Assembly: GCA_036785705.1 (NCBI GenBank)
Contig: JAWUZG010000175.1
Coordinates: forward strand, 434,001 to 498,000
From: Acanthornis magna
Lineage: Eukaryota > Chordata > Aves > Passeriformes > Acanthizidae
Length of the DNA: 64,000 nt
Direction of reading: 5' to 3'
Below are positions 49,671 through 59,319 of the stretch, piece after piece. The notes beneath the pieces are model-generated. The model ran no database searches. It saw only the letters and a list, made by a program, of their open reading frames with translations, and was not told where the DNA came from. Both the position numbers and the translations under genes were made by a program. The stretch's first letter is position 1; every line of letters begins with the position of its first letter.

Positions 49671-50460
49671 CCCCCTTGTCTCGGATTAGAGAAAATTTTC
49701 CTAGGTGGAAAGTGTTCTGAATAAAACACCTCCCCCACAGCAAAGACTTCCGGCACCCCTTCCCCCATAGCAAACAGAATATCTCAGCTGAAAGTGGGAT
49801 AAGAACTGTTTAATTAACAGACCACACAGTGGAAGGGGAAACGGAAAAAAGGGTCATTAAACCTGAATAAACAGTTGATGAACTTTAGTGTCCTTTTCCT
49901 CAGGCATGGCTTCCCCTTTCCGGGGTCTCTGGAGAGGCCGGGTGGAGTTCCACTGGTGGCTCCCTGGACGATTCTCGTCTGCTGTCCTCCGGGGCTCCTC
50001 AGGTTCTCAGATGAGAAAGCAAGGTGAAGAAAAAGGTCCAAAAACGACGAAATAACAATCCCAGGGGAAAAACAAAACAAAACTAAACAAAACCAAAGCA
50101 AGCAAACAAACAAAAAAAAACCCCAAAAAACCAAAACCAAACCAAACAAAAAAAAAATTAAAAAATTAAAAACCCAAGCAGCAGCCACACCGGTAGCAGC
50201 AGCAACCAGCAGCATCAACTGATGGAAAAAAAAACCACCCAAACAGTGTCCCTTCCTTCTCACTCCCCTGTAGAACAACCGGGGAAAAAACCCCCAAAAA
50301 TTCCCAAAATTCCCAAAACATCCCGTGCTGGCAGAGCTTCTCTCGGCTGCAGGACACAGTTAAAGCTACAGGACCATATTCTGGTCAAGCATACAAACGA
50401 TAAGGAATACAAGATATCACTACACCACCCCAGGACACCCCTGCGCTTCCTGGGGTGAGG
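49671..50460. other. Unassigned stretch with A-rich tract
   Basis: It includes an A-rich low-complexity run at about 50,065-50,175 and phrases such as gttctcagatgagaaagcaag near 50,000 that feel repetitive (possibly LTR-derived), but I cannot place them. A minus-strand frame at 49,814-50,278 has no recognisable domain. Confidence 0.35.
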
Positions 50461-50468
50461 TTGAGAAT

Positions 50469-50657
50469 GTGGAATATGGGAAGTGGAAAATGGGGGAAGA
50501 GGAATTTGGGAATGCAGAGCAGCAGGATGAGGTTGTTCCTCCTCCTCACCGTCCTGTGCATCCCAGAGCCATAACCCGGCTGGAATCTCAGCTCACTGTG
50601 TCCATCATCGCTGCTATCATCATCATCCTCATCGGATTCGGCATCCGGGAGCTGTGA
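50469..50657 (+). CDS. Short frame with a C-terminal membrane segment, unrecognised
   Basis: The 62-residue frame has a polar N-terminal half and then LTVSIIAAIIIILIGFGI, a plausible single membrane helix, followed by REL and a stop. In another frame of the same DNA a signal-like MRLFLLLTVLCIPEP is present. It lies between the two inverted MHC class I blocks, so it could be a relic of a membrane exon of an immune receptor, but I cannot match it to class I or class II tails. Coding status is uncertain. Confidence 0.2.
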   Translation: MEYGKWKMGEEEFGNAEQQDEVVPPPHRPVHPRAITRLESQLTVSIIAAIIIILIGFGIREL

Positions 50658-50917
50658 CCCAGTAACAGCCGGGATGGGGCTCGGGAAGGCAGCACGGATC
50701 CGCCCGGCAGTGATCTGGGGATCTCGCACCGCAGGTGCTGATCCCACTTTAATTTTTATATCCTTGTTCAAGCTCCACGATTTCCCATTCCAGCCCCACG
50801 GCTCCCCCCATTCCCACAGATCCCCCTATGCCCACAGACCCCCCCACTCTCCCTGCTCTGGCTGTGCTAGACCCGCAGCATCTCCAGTCCGGGGGTGGCT
50901 GTGCCGGGGGCACTCAC

Positions 50918-51038
50918 CCAGCCGGCTCCAGGAATCCCAGTGTTCCGCCTCGCGCTGGCCCTGCTCAAAGGGGGTCCCGCCCAGATACCCCAAAACCACA
51001 AACTGGGGGAGCCCCGGGCCAGGTTCTGACAGCGCCAC
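50918..51038 (-). pseudogene. MHC class I alpha-1 exon remnant (proximal)
   Basis: The minus strand reads SEPGPGLPQFVVLGYLGG, then TPF and EHWDSWSRL, and ends at a good donor (GCTGG then GTGAGT). This is the start of a class I alpha-1 domain (typically SEPGPGLPQFV-VGYVDG-PF), but the middle and the entire alpha-1 helix are deleted, leaving about 40 codons instead of about 88. It cannot form a peptide groove. An acceptor-like TGTCAG lies at its start. Confidence 0.75.
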
Positions 51039-51079
51039 AAACAGGAAAGGCAGGCAGCGAGGAACGTGGGGGACACGGG

Positions 51080-51545
51080 GATTTTAGGGGGTCTGAGGGG
51101 TCTCACGGTCAAGGAAAGGGGGGCATGGGGGCAGGGAGAGGCGGCATGGGCGGGGAAGGGGGTGCGGGGGAATTGGTGCAGGATAAGGGGGTGCATGGGG
51201 CCACGGTGCTGGAGAAGGGGGTCTCAAGGGGGTCCCAGGTTGAAGGAAATGGGGGTGCAGGGAGTTGAGAGGAGGGACGGGGGGATCCAAGGGATCCCTG
51301 TGCCCAGCAAAGGGAGTTACCCCAGTGTTCAAGAAAGAATGTCTGGGAGCTGGGAAATGCAGCAGTGGAGGTCCAGGGTGTCCCAGGGTCAAGAAAAAGG
51401 GTCGGGGGATTGGGAGAGGCGGGATGGCCAGAAAAGGGTGTGCAGGGCATATAAGGGGGTGCAGAGGGGATCTCACTGTAGGGGAAAAAGGGCGCAAGGG
51501 GTCCTCGGTTCCCAAAACTCGATATTCAGGGAGGTTCCAGAGTCA
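51080..51545 (-). repeat. MHC class I intron minisatellite, inverted copy
   Basis: On the minus strand this matches the family at 47,872-49,670, including ttttgggaaccgagg, acagtgagatcccc, cttgaccctgggac and a closing gacccctcagaccccctaaa. It separates the two alpha-1 remnants. Confidence 0.75.
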
Positions 51546-51578
51546 GAGGTCGGTAGTGGCTGTGCCGGGGGCACTCAC

Positions 51579-51690
51579 ATCCTAGGCCGGGAATCCCAAT
51601 GTTCCGGCTCGGCTCCGGCCCCGCTCGAACGGGTCCCGTGCAGGTATCCAAGAACCACGAACTGGATGAGTCCCGGGCAGAGGAAGAGCG
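51579..51690 (-). pseudogene. MHC class I alpha-1 exon remnant (distal)
   Basis: On the minus strand one frame reads PGLIQFVVLGYLHGT and later EHWDSRPR, then an in-frame stop across the donor (GGATGTGAGT). It shares the internal deletion pattern and the donor-flanking GTGAGTGCCCCCGGCAC with the proximal remnant, so the two are tandem duplicates. It follows the leader of the 51.8 kb block by only about 110 bases. Confidence 0.7.
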
Positions 51691-51800
51691 GTACAGAGGG
51701 CCCTGGTGCCGGATAAGAGAGTGTGGGGGGGGTCCCGGTGCCGGGGCTGCCACTCCGCCCTCAACCCCCCCAGGAGCGCCCCCAGCCCCAGCGCTGGAGC

Positions 51801-51803
51801 CAT
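51801..51803 (-). pseudogene. MHC class I start codon and leader (distal block)
   Basis: The start codon opens a leader MAPALGLGALLGGL that fits a class I signal peptide. The reading frame then runs on through poly-G and GC-rich DNA without a normal leader donor (GGGGGGTTGAGG where GTGAGT-like is expected). With broken alpha-1 exons downstream, this gene fragment cannot make a class I heavy chain. Confidence 0.65.
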
Positions 51804-51819
51804 CGCACTGCTCCGCTGC

Positions 51820-51965
51820 GGCCCCGCCCCCAGAGCAGCCTCCGGCCCCGCGATTGGCGCGGTTATTTCCTGCTCGCCAATGGCAGCTTGAGCTTCTCGT
51901 GACGTCATCGGTCACCGGGCAGATTCCGGCGGCGCAGGCCGGGAGACGCGACAGTGCCCGAGCGA
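51820..51965 (-). promoter_or_regulatory. MHC class I SXY-type promoter (distal block)
   Basis: On the minus strand: ggtgaccgatgacgtcac (X1/X2 region with a perfect TGACGTCA), 18 bases later ccattggcg (Y box, NF-Y site), then a second gccaatcgcg and a gggggcgggg GC box, about 30 to 110 bases before the ATG. This arrangement is that of the RFX/CREB/NF-Y enhanceosome that recruits NLRC5 or CIITA. Unlike the plus-strand copy, its X2 box is intact, so it may still be active. Confidence 0.7.
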
Positions 51966-52029
51966 GCGCGGGGGAAAGGGGGAATCCCTGGGAATTCCCG
52001 GGATCCCCTCAGGGACTCCCAGAGTGAGC

Positions 52030-52905
52030 TCTGACACCTCCAGTATGATCCCAGTCACTCCCAATTTCCCACAGCATTGTCGCAGTTCTCCACCACTGAT
52101 CCCAGTCGCTCCCATTTTCCCAGTCAACCCCAGTACCGTTACAGACATTCCCAGTATATCCCAGTTGCCCTCAGCATGTTCGTAGTCATTCCCAGTCACT
52201 CTCCGTTGCCCAAGTGAGCTCCTAGTTATCCCCGTATGTCCCAGTCACTTCCAGCATATCCCACTTGCTTCCAGCATGCACTCAGGCATTCCCAGTTAGT
52301 CACAGTTGCTTCCAGCACGCACTCAGGCATTCCCAGTTAGTCCCAGTTGCTTCCAGCACGATCCCAGTTGCTCACAGCTGTTCCCACTCATCCTGAGTGT
52401 GGTCCCAGTCACCAGCAGTATGATCCCGGTTGCTCCTAGTATCTCCCAGTTGCCCCCAACATGATCCCAATTGCCCCCAGCATGTTTCCAGTCAATCCCA
52501 CTATGATCCTAGTCACCCTCAGTGTGATCCCAGTCTCCCCCAGCATGGGGCCAGCTGTTCTGTTCTCTTTAGTCCCAGTTGCCCCCGGTATAGTCCCAGT
52601 CCTTTCCTGTATCATCTCAGTCCCTCCCAGCATGGTCCCAGTCAGGCCCAGTTGCCCCCAGTGTAGATTCAGTAACTCCCCCTTGCTCCCAGTTGCCCCC
52701 AGCGTGGTCATGGTTGCTCCCAGTGTGCTTCCAATCACCCCCAGTACGGTTACAGACACTCCCAGTCTATGCAAGTAGCCCTCAGCATGTTTGCAGTCAA
52801 TTCCAGTCACTCCCAGTTGCTCCAGCATGGTTCCAGTTGCCCCCACTATGATGCCAGTCACTGCCAGTATGATGTCAGTGTGATCCCAGTACAGCCCAGT
52901 CACTC
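52030..52905. repeat. CCCAGT-based minisatellite
   Basis: Nearly 900 bases of degenerate units around cccagttgcccccagcatg and atcccagtcactcccagt, with a cleaner 47-base duplication at about 52,264-52,357. It probably lies in the first intron of the TMCO1 fragment. The long frames here are artefacts. Confidence 0.9.
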
Positions 52906-53539
52906 CCAGTGCTGCCCTTCTGGAATCCCGACCCCTCTCTGCGTTCCCCCCTCCCGGATCTCCAGGCTCCCCAGAGGAGCCCCAAGGGCTGCAAGTCCCC
53001 ACCAAGGCCCAGTTTGGATCTGCAGTCCCCAATTTTCCGTGTCCCTCTCCTTTTCCCCGGGCCGGGTTCCGCCCGCCCCCACCGGCTGGGAGCAGCCGAG
53101 AGCCCCGCGCTGCGCATCCCGACCTGCCCCGCCTCCATCCCCGCTCCTTCCGCGAGGTGCGAAGGGTTTGGGGAACGGCGGAGGAGGGATGGAGGGAGGA
53201 GGAGCAAGAGGTGGGATTGGGGAGGAGGAGGAGCCGGAAGAGGGTTGGTGTCCCTCGGAAGACGTGCGACGAGTGGGTGGAACTGGTTGGTTGTCTTGTT
53301 ATTTGGGTCTTTTTGAGGGGAGGTTGTTTTTTTATTTTTGTAAGACATGCCGAGCGGTTTGAAGGTGCTGTGGGTGCGGGAAGCGCTGACTCGAGTCCCC
53401 GAGCCCCTCTTCACAGCCCCCTACCCTGGTCTTCGCCCCTCCCCAGGGCCCCCAGTGCTGCCCCTTCACGCGCTCTCTCCCAGCGCTCGGGGGAGCTGCC
53501 GGCGGCTCCGCGGACACAGCCGCACCCTGCCCGGCTCGC

Positions 53540-53609
53540 CCTCCGCCAGCAGCGCGGTGCAGACGGACACAAATACTATGAGGAGGGTGTTGGCGAACAC
53601 GGTGCTCAT
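53540..53609 (-). CDS. TMCO1: TMCO1 exon 1 (possibly a fragment)
   Basis: TMCO1 is an ER membrane protein with a coiled coil that acts as a calcium-load-activated channel and as part of a translocon complex. The exon encodes MSTVFANTLLIVFVSVC, then TALLAE and a split glycine, almost identical to the recalled human start MSTMFADTLLIVFISVC. The ATG at 53,609 has a good context (CACCATGAG). The expected donor reads GCGAGC, not GTGAGC. No exon 2 (recalled ITWVLVYRTDKYK) is found to the left, where minisatellites and MHC class I fragments lie. It could be a functional first exon with a GC-AG intron or a duplicated fragment. Confidence 0.8.
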
Positions 53610-53691
53610 GGTGGTGCTATCACCGCCCCCGACCCGGTGACAGTGCCGCGAACCCGGAAGTGGATCCGCCACGGCCAAGCGGCCATGCCGC

Positions 53692-53704
53692 GTTGCCTAG
53701 CAAC
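53692..53704. promoter_or_regulatory. Palindromic RFX X-box in the TMCO1 promoter
   Basis: GTTGCCTAGCAAC, a perfect inverted repeat, matches the RFX-family X-box type and lies in the CpG island upstream of TMCO1 exon 1. RFX sites of this type are frequent in promoters of ciliary genes and RFX also binds MHC promoters. Confidence 0.55.
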
Positions 53705-53992
53705 GGCCGGAAGCGACCACCTGCGCTTCCGGCTGCGAGAGAAGCCGCGGGAAGGGCGAAGGGCGGGGAAGGCGCGGCGGGCGCTGCTCTGATCGGTGGG
53801 GTGGGTGCCAGTCGTGGCGGCGGGCGCTGCTCTGATGAAGGTAGGTGGCTGTCAATGGTGGCGGCGGGTCCCTCCCGCCCAGCGGGGCTAAGGGAGGGTC
53901 CCTGTCACGGCGGCGTGGCGGCGGCAGCTCCCTGGAGTCACGCACATCTGGGCCTGGTGGTACTGCGCTCGGTGCAGGGCTCGCGGAGAGGT

Positions 53993-54240
53993 TCACAGAA
54001 CCAATTAGCTTGGAAAAGACCTCCGTGATCATCCCGAGTCCAACCTGTGATCCAACACCACGATATCAACCAGACCACTCAGTGACACATCCAGTCTTCC
54101 CTTAAAGGCCTCCAGGGACGATGACTCAGTCACCTCCCTGGACAGCCCATTCCAGTGTCTAATCACCCCTAATGTGAAGAAATTTATCCCAATGTCTGGC
54201 CTAAGCCTCCCCTGGTGTGGTTTGACGCTAGAAAGTCTGG
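53993..54240 (-). repeat. CR1 LINE fragment, antisense
   Basis: The plus strand reads aggttcacagaaccaattag, cttggaaaagacctccgtga, ctccagggacgatgactcag, ctggacagcccattccagtg and gtgaagaaatttatccc, the canonical antisense CR1 3' region. It starts right at the edge of the TMCO1 CpG island. Confidence 0.9.
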
Positions 54241-54389
54241 GTGTCTGCTCTCCCTGCACCTTGCTGGGATGTGGTGCCTGAATCTGCTTGCCAGGGGAGG
54301 TGCACAAGACGTTTGCTTTCTTCAACATACCCCTTGCAAAAAGGTTGTCTTGGAGAAACCTTCCTGGTTTCTAAAACTCTGTCCTGGAT

Positions 54390-54546
54390 TCATTTGCCAG
54401 TGGTGTGAATGGGAGTGTTCAGGACCAACTTGGACAGGTTTCAGAGCAACTGGTCTAGTGGAAGGTGTCCCTGCCCATGGCAGGGGGGGTGGAACTAGAT
54501 GTGCTTTAATGTCCCTTTCAACCCAAACCTATTCTGTGATTCTATC
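54390..54546 (+). repeat. CR1 LINE 3' end, sense
   Basis: It contains caactggtctagtggaaggt, tgtccctgcccatggcaggg, ggtggaactagatg, a tgtccctttcaacccaaacc segment and the terminal attctgtgattctat repeat that marks CR1 3' ends. Confidence 0.9.
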
Positions 54547-55439
54547 AATATCCTATTAGTGCATCCCACTAGGAGGCATTTTCTGGAATCAAATATTTAG
54601 AAATATTGTTGCCTGCCCTTTACCAGAGGCTGTTAATGTCCCATACGCTCCTTGTACAGCTAGCAGTGGAGTACATCATTCTGTGATTCACAGGAAATTA
54701 AATTTCCCATTGCTTGTGTGTGTAAAATATTCACACACAAGGAGGGGATGAGACTAAGAAGTGCGTTAATGAGGACAGTGCAATAATAGCAAGGGTTTGG
54801 CAGAGAGACTAATTAACTTTTATTGAGCCTCCAGTGGCTACACCTGTAGCAGCAGAACTAAACCAAATCCACCCATGGTAATGGGGTGAGGAGACCTGGA
54901 AAGCAGAAATACAGAAAAGGAAACAGGGCAGGCAGGGAAGGGCAGGTTTGTGCCTGTCCTTATGTAACAGAGGAGTTTGCTGTCAGTGACAGTGATGGAC
55001 TGTGGGATTACATGGGCAGAGATGAGTGAAAAACAGGGAGAGGAAAAAACCTCTCGCCCTTAAATTAAAATTTCCGTTCAGCAAGAGGGTGAGGAGCTGT
55101 AGTTCATAGAAGACAGCACAAGCAGCAAGTATGGGTGTGAGGTCGGACAGCAAACAAGCTCTCCGAGCCTGGGGACAGGCACACGAGGAAAGCAGAGAGC
55201 CACATGTGTGCAGCTGGCTGAGTCACATGTCACTGAGAGGTGCAGCTATGCGCTGGAGGAAAGTCTCAGCACCGTGTCTGGGCACGGAGAATGTCCTGCA
55301 ACATCAGGGCAGAACTGAGAACTGGATGTCAGCACCAGGGGACTCAGAGCCATCAGGGAGCCAGGGATGAAACTGATGATGGTTGTTTCAGTTTGGGATG
55401 AGCAGCAGGAAGATACTGACAGCTGGTGATGCGGCAGCA
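54547..55439. other. No gene seen
   Basis: Moderately GC sequence with short unrecognised frames. No splice-paired exon or RNA gene was found. Confidence 0.5.
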
Positions 55440-55662
55440 CTTGTGATATACAGAGAAAATTCTTCCCTGTGAAGATGGTGAGGCACTGGCACATGTTGCC
55501 CAGAGAACCTGTGGATGCCCCACCTCTGGAAGTGTCAAGACCAGGTTGGATGGGGCTTGAAGCAACCTGGTCTAGTGGAAGGTGTTTCTGACCATGGCAG
55601 AGGGTTTGGAATGAGATGATCTTTAAGGTTCCTTCCAACCCAGTCCATTCTGTGATTCTATA
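55440..55662 (+). repeat. CR1 LINE 3' end, sense
   Basis: The order is ggtgaggcactggcacatgt, tgcccagagaacctgtggat, gccccacctctggaagtgtc, aacctggtctagtggaaggt, atgatctttaaggttccttc and ccattctgtgattctat: a typical CR1 3' terminus with its short tail repeat. Confidence 0.95.
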
Positions 55663-56339
55663 TTATTTTGTGCCACTTCATGCACTTCCCTGTGCTGTAG
55701 GCTGTCCTCCACCCTCTCTCCCGCTCTTTAGATCTCTCTTTCCTGGCTGTGAGAGGTATCAGCATCTATCAAAGCAGTATTTTGAAATAGTTTCTCTTAT
55801 ACTGCTGTGGGGAATGATTCACATGGTATCAGTTATTGATACTGCACGTGGTCTTTTGGCAGAGCCAGGCCAGGAGGAGATGGTCAGAGACAGGAAGCTT
55901 TCCTTTCTAGTGTCTGTGCTTTGAACTGGAGGTCGAGGTGACAACGGGCTCTTCGCAATTTCATCCTGACATTTTGAATAACACCAGGATCTTTATTAGC
56001 AAATCCTTTTTTCAGACAACACATGGCATATTACTCTCAATGGCATTTCCTTTTCAAAAAAGCATTCTGTGCTTTGATCAATGTGTAAAGGACAGTTGAG
56101 GGTTGGGTGCAGTCTGCTTTGATCTACCAGCCTGGGATATGAGAAAAAGGAAGGCATTTTCCTAATACATGGCTCTGGTTCCATTAGTTAGGGGCTGGTG
56201 TAATCTACAAATATTCTAGATACAGAAGTGGTAATATTTATGGAGGCAACCTTGAAACCAGATTAGAGATCCCAGTAGATTTCATGTACTGCAGTCTCCA
56301 AGCTTAAACTGAGCAAAAGGTTCAGTTGCTGTGCACAGT

Positions 56340-56800
56340 GTGTTAGCGACCAGCAGGCAGTAGCAGGGTATGTAAAATTCTCAGTTTGGAGGAAAGGTGC
56401 TGGTGGAGGTTAGGATTTTTCCTTTTGTTTTTTCTTTCCTCTTCGGGGATTTTGTCCCAGCCGTTGCTGGGAGACAATAACGATCGGTACTTAAGAGAGA
56501 CAAAAGATGTACCCATGGGGGAGGAGTGCACCTGGCTGCACTTCTCTTAGCTGAGGGCTTTTCTCTTGGGGAGCAGAGCTATCGAGGAGGGGCAGGTATA
56601 TCGGTGTATCAGAGACTTGGCCCGGGGGAAGGGGCTGAGCACAGCTCCTAGGTCTGTCTCTGGGCATCGGAAGGGACAGTCGATCTGCTGCTTCCTGCGA
56701 GAATTCACTGCCATCGCTAGAGCCCACTTCTGTAAGATCCCGAGGGTGGGAGGTACAGCAGGTTTGTGTAATCATACTTACTGTTAATGCTGTACTTCTC
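56340..56800 (+). mobile_element. Possible LTR-derived sequence
   Basis: Phrases such as agcgaccagcaggcagtag, cagccgttgctgggagac, acttaagagagac and gggggaggagtgcacctggc recall a songbird LTR or its leader. I cannot define ends or target duplications. An alternative is an untranslated first exon of the semaphorin gene downstream. Confidence 0.35.
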
Positions 56801-57397
56801 ATGTCGTTTGCTCTCTGATTAAGTCATAGTAACTTTTGTTATCTTTATATTTTGTTGGAGAGGTGGGATTTTCTTTGACAGACTGTTGAAAGAATAGGCA
56901 AGTGTCAAGTTTTGTGCGTTAAACATAATTGACACTTCAAGTATTTATACTTGGGATTCTAGATTGAAATGATTGGTGTCTCTTATTGCCTATTTGCCAT
57001 GTTGTGTGTGTTTTGTTTTTAAGAATACAGTTTTCACCAATGTATTTTGTATCCAAATTAAGCTATGCAGACAGCTGTAGAAATACTACAAGATCAGTGC
57101 TATTTTTGGCAGTATTTGGTTTGCTTTTTCTTCTTACTTCCTTCCTCTCTGCACAGCATCATTTATTTCTCCAGCGAAACAGAAGGCACTCAGCCACACT
57201 TCTCAGCAGCTCTGCAGCCTGTGGAGTGCATGGGCAGTCTCTGTGTGCAGCATCCTGGAAAATGTGCATTCTCTTGAAGTGATCTGCTGAAAAGTATGTA
57301 TTTGTACAGTTGTTCCAGCCTCCCTTATTGCACTGCTCTCAAGATCTGAATTGCCTGGTCTCTAATACTCCCTGAGATTTGCATTTCATCTGCCAGA

Positions 57398-57536
57398 GAA
57401 ACGCAGTTACCCAGCGAACCCCGAAAAGCAAGGACACTGAAGATGGCTCTGTGTGCTTTTTACGCAGTTTGGGGTTTGTTGCTAGAAGCTGCAATAGCAT
57501 TTGGCCCAGTACCAAGGATCACTTGGGAACACCAAG
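57398..57536 (+). CDS. SEMA4D: SEMA4D-like semaphorin, first coding exon
   Basis: Class 4 semaphorins are membrane-bound guidance and immune ligands; SEMA4D (CD100) binds plexin-B. The exon has an acceptor (catctgccag), 45 bases of 5' untranslated sequence, an ATG at 57,443 and 31 codons plus one base before a good donor (CCAAG then GTAAGA). The peptide is a signal sequence (CAFYAVWGLLLEAAIAFG) followed by PVPRITWEH, matching human SEMA4D, recalled as AFAPIPRITWEHREVHL with the sema domain next. The phase-1 exit agrees with a following E codon. Later exons would be to the right, past the antisense provirus at 57.7-63.5 kb, and probably beyond the window. It could be the true gene or a copied fragment. 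Confidence 0.7.
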
Positions 57537-57743
57537 GTAAGAACAGAAATTTAAGTATTGTAATATGGGACGTTGTGACATCCTCAGGGTTTCTGTGGGA
57601 TTTGAAACTCATTGAGGCTTTAGGTTCTTTCAGCCAGTTTGCTGTGAGTTTGGTCAAGTGTTGCTGGTGTTGCTAATCTATGAAGTGCATAGGATCAGAA
57701 TATTCAAAACTCATTCGGGCACGGGGTTAACTGATTTTAGTTC

Positions 57744-58378
57744 TGTGAAAAACGAAGTTCACTCTCCTGTTGAAATTTAAAAGTTTAATAAAGGACAATA
57801 GGGGACAAAAACAATAAAGCAAAGAAACAGTGCTGGGTGCTTGGCCCTAAGCCAAGAAGCACACCTGCCATTGAAGGTGTCGTCTTAAGTACTCTTTGTA
57901 TTGCATCAGCCTCATGCCTATTCATAAGCATTCATGCATATTCAAACTTTTCTCAGAACTATTTTGCATGTTCCAAGAACTGTTTTGCATGGCTCCTCCT
58001 TGGTCCCGCCTTTTTAGAGCATGTGTGGTTTTGGCTGTGGTTTCTTCCAGTCTTGGTTATCATCTCCAGTTTGAGCTTTTCTCCATGGTCCTTGCATCTG
58101 GTTATGGCTGATAGTCAGGTATCAGTGTTGGGTCTTCTCTGTGCTGTTCTTTGGGTGTTATCCAGTCAAGCAGGCAGTGTGGTTAGTAAAGGAAAGTCTT
58201 TTAAACTACCTCTATTAGTTATTTCACTACTATATCGAAATCTAGTTAATAACAGAAATTAAAACATTGGTTATATACCTCTATCTTTATAACAAGACTA
58301 CTTCTATATAAAAAGAATAAAACCATACACACAATGAATATCTGCGAAAAGCCAACACTATATTATGTATTCATCACA
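57744..58378 (-). mobile_element. 3' LTR of the provirus
   Basis: The LTR is bounded by an exact 5-base inverted pair (starts TGTGA and ends TCACA on the minus strand). It follows a polypurine tract (AAAAAAGGGGAAT) at about 58,379-58,392. A variant poly(A) signal ATTAAA lies near 57,785. Length is about 635 bp. Because the 5' LTR is missing, target duplications cannot be checked. Confidence 0.8.
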
Positions 58379-58396
58379 ATTCCCCTTTTTTGTTTT

Positions 58397-59008
58397 TTAT
58401 AAATTATTTGGCTTGAGCAATAATTCTTGCTTTCTAATTTCCATTTCTCGCTGGTTCTTTTCACATATTATTTTTGCTTCTTCAAAGGGGTCTTTTCTTC
58501 GTTTCTTTAACACCATTATCTTTTGTGCTGTTTCAGATGTGGCCCATTTTGAGTCCATAGGTATTATTACTACTTGCATTCCTTGGACTACACTGGTGAT
58601 TAGTTGAATAAAATATGGAATTAAGCAAGGAAGAAATAACAAACCAGCTGTTGCACATAAAAGGAAGAAGCCCAGCTTTTTCCACCATTCTATTCCTAAT
58701 ACTTTATCCCACCAGTTAGCTTTTAGCATTGATTCCCATCTTTGGGTCGGTACATGGGCTATTTTTCTGTTATCTTTGTCTATATCTAAGACAGCATCCC
58801 CATTATCATCAATTTTCAAACAGTCCAATGTATTAAATTTTCCACAAACTCCCCCTTCTTCAGCTAATAAATAGTCTAAAGCCAACCTATTTTGATACAC
58901 TGCAGCTCTTGTTTGCCTTTGTTGACTTGATTTTAATTCCAGTGCCCGAGCAGTTTTGTTGGTTATGATCGCTACAACAGCTTGAAGTCTTATAATTCGA
59001 TTTAACAT
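58397..59008 (-). pseudogene. env: Retroviral env, transmembrane subunit part
   Basis: A 203-residue frame with, in order: a heptad-rich helix (residues about 1-37), the conserved [15 protein letters not shown] region at 39-53, cysteines at 55 and 63, a membrane helix at about 112-141 and a 60-residue tail. In gamma-type Env the cysteine motif is CX6CC; here one of the paired cysteines is replaced by aspartate (62). The fusion peptide side is in other frames with stops, so the subunit is not intact. It would have anchored Env and driven membrane fusion. Confidence 0.8.
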
Positions 59009-59319
59009 ATAAATCGGGTTTCGATAACCCCAGCTCCCATCTTGTGCCCAGGTGGCTGGCCCATATGTTTCCAGTATGCATTCAGGAGGCTAGCCCTCCT
59101 CTCCCCATTTTTGAAACCCCCCGATCAGTTCTCTTTTGTTCCTTTTTAGGTCCTTGTAAACTGGTACTCCTAATTGATCTCAATCTGGTCCTGGTAAAAG
59201 GAAAAATCCTGTCTCTATGATCCCCAGAGTGCAACTCCCTTTCCACCGGGGGGGTGAGTTTTGGGTATGCTCTTTTTCCACATATCCAAAATAGACCATC
59301 TGGTGCCTTCCAGTAATCC

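Larger units (their letters stand above)
53480..53960. promoter_or_regulatory. TMCO1: CpG island and promoter of TMCO1
   Basis: A dense CpG region spans TMCO1 exon 1 and its upstream side. It contains an ETS-type cccggaagtg at about 53,654 and the palindromic X-box GTTGCCTAGCAAC at 53,692-53,704, roughly 90 bases upstream of the start codon. No TATA box is evident. This looks like a housekeeping promoter firing leftward. Confidence 0.65.

Noticed and set aside
47107..49768. Many frames of 70 to 206 residues on both strands
   Set aside because: All lie in G-rich or CCCTGG-type minisatellites, are proline- or glycine-rich and overlap each other in every frame.
52436..53032. 198-residue minus-strand frame
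   Set aside because: It is a periodic translation of the CCCAGT minisatellite (TGxxG and related repeats), without a domain.
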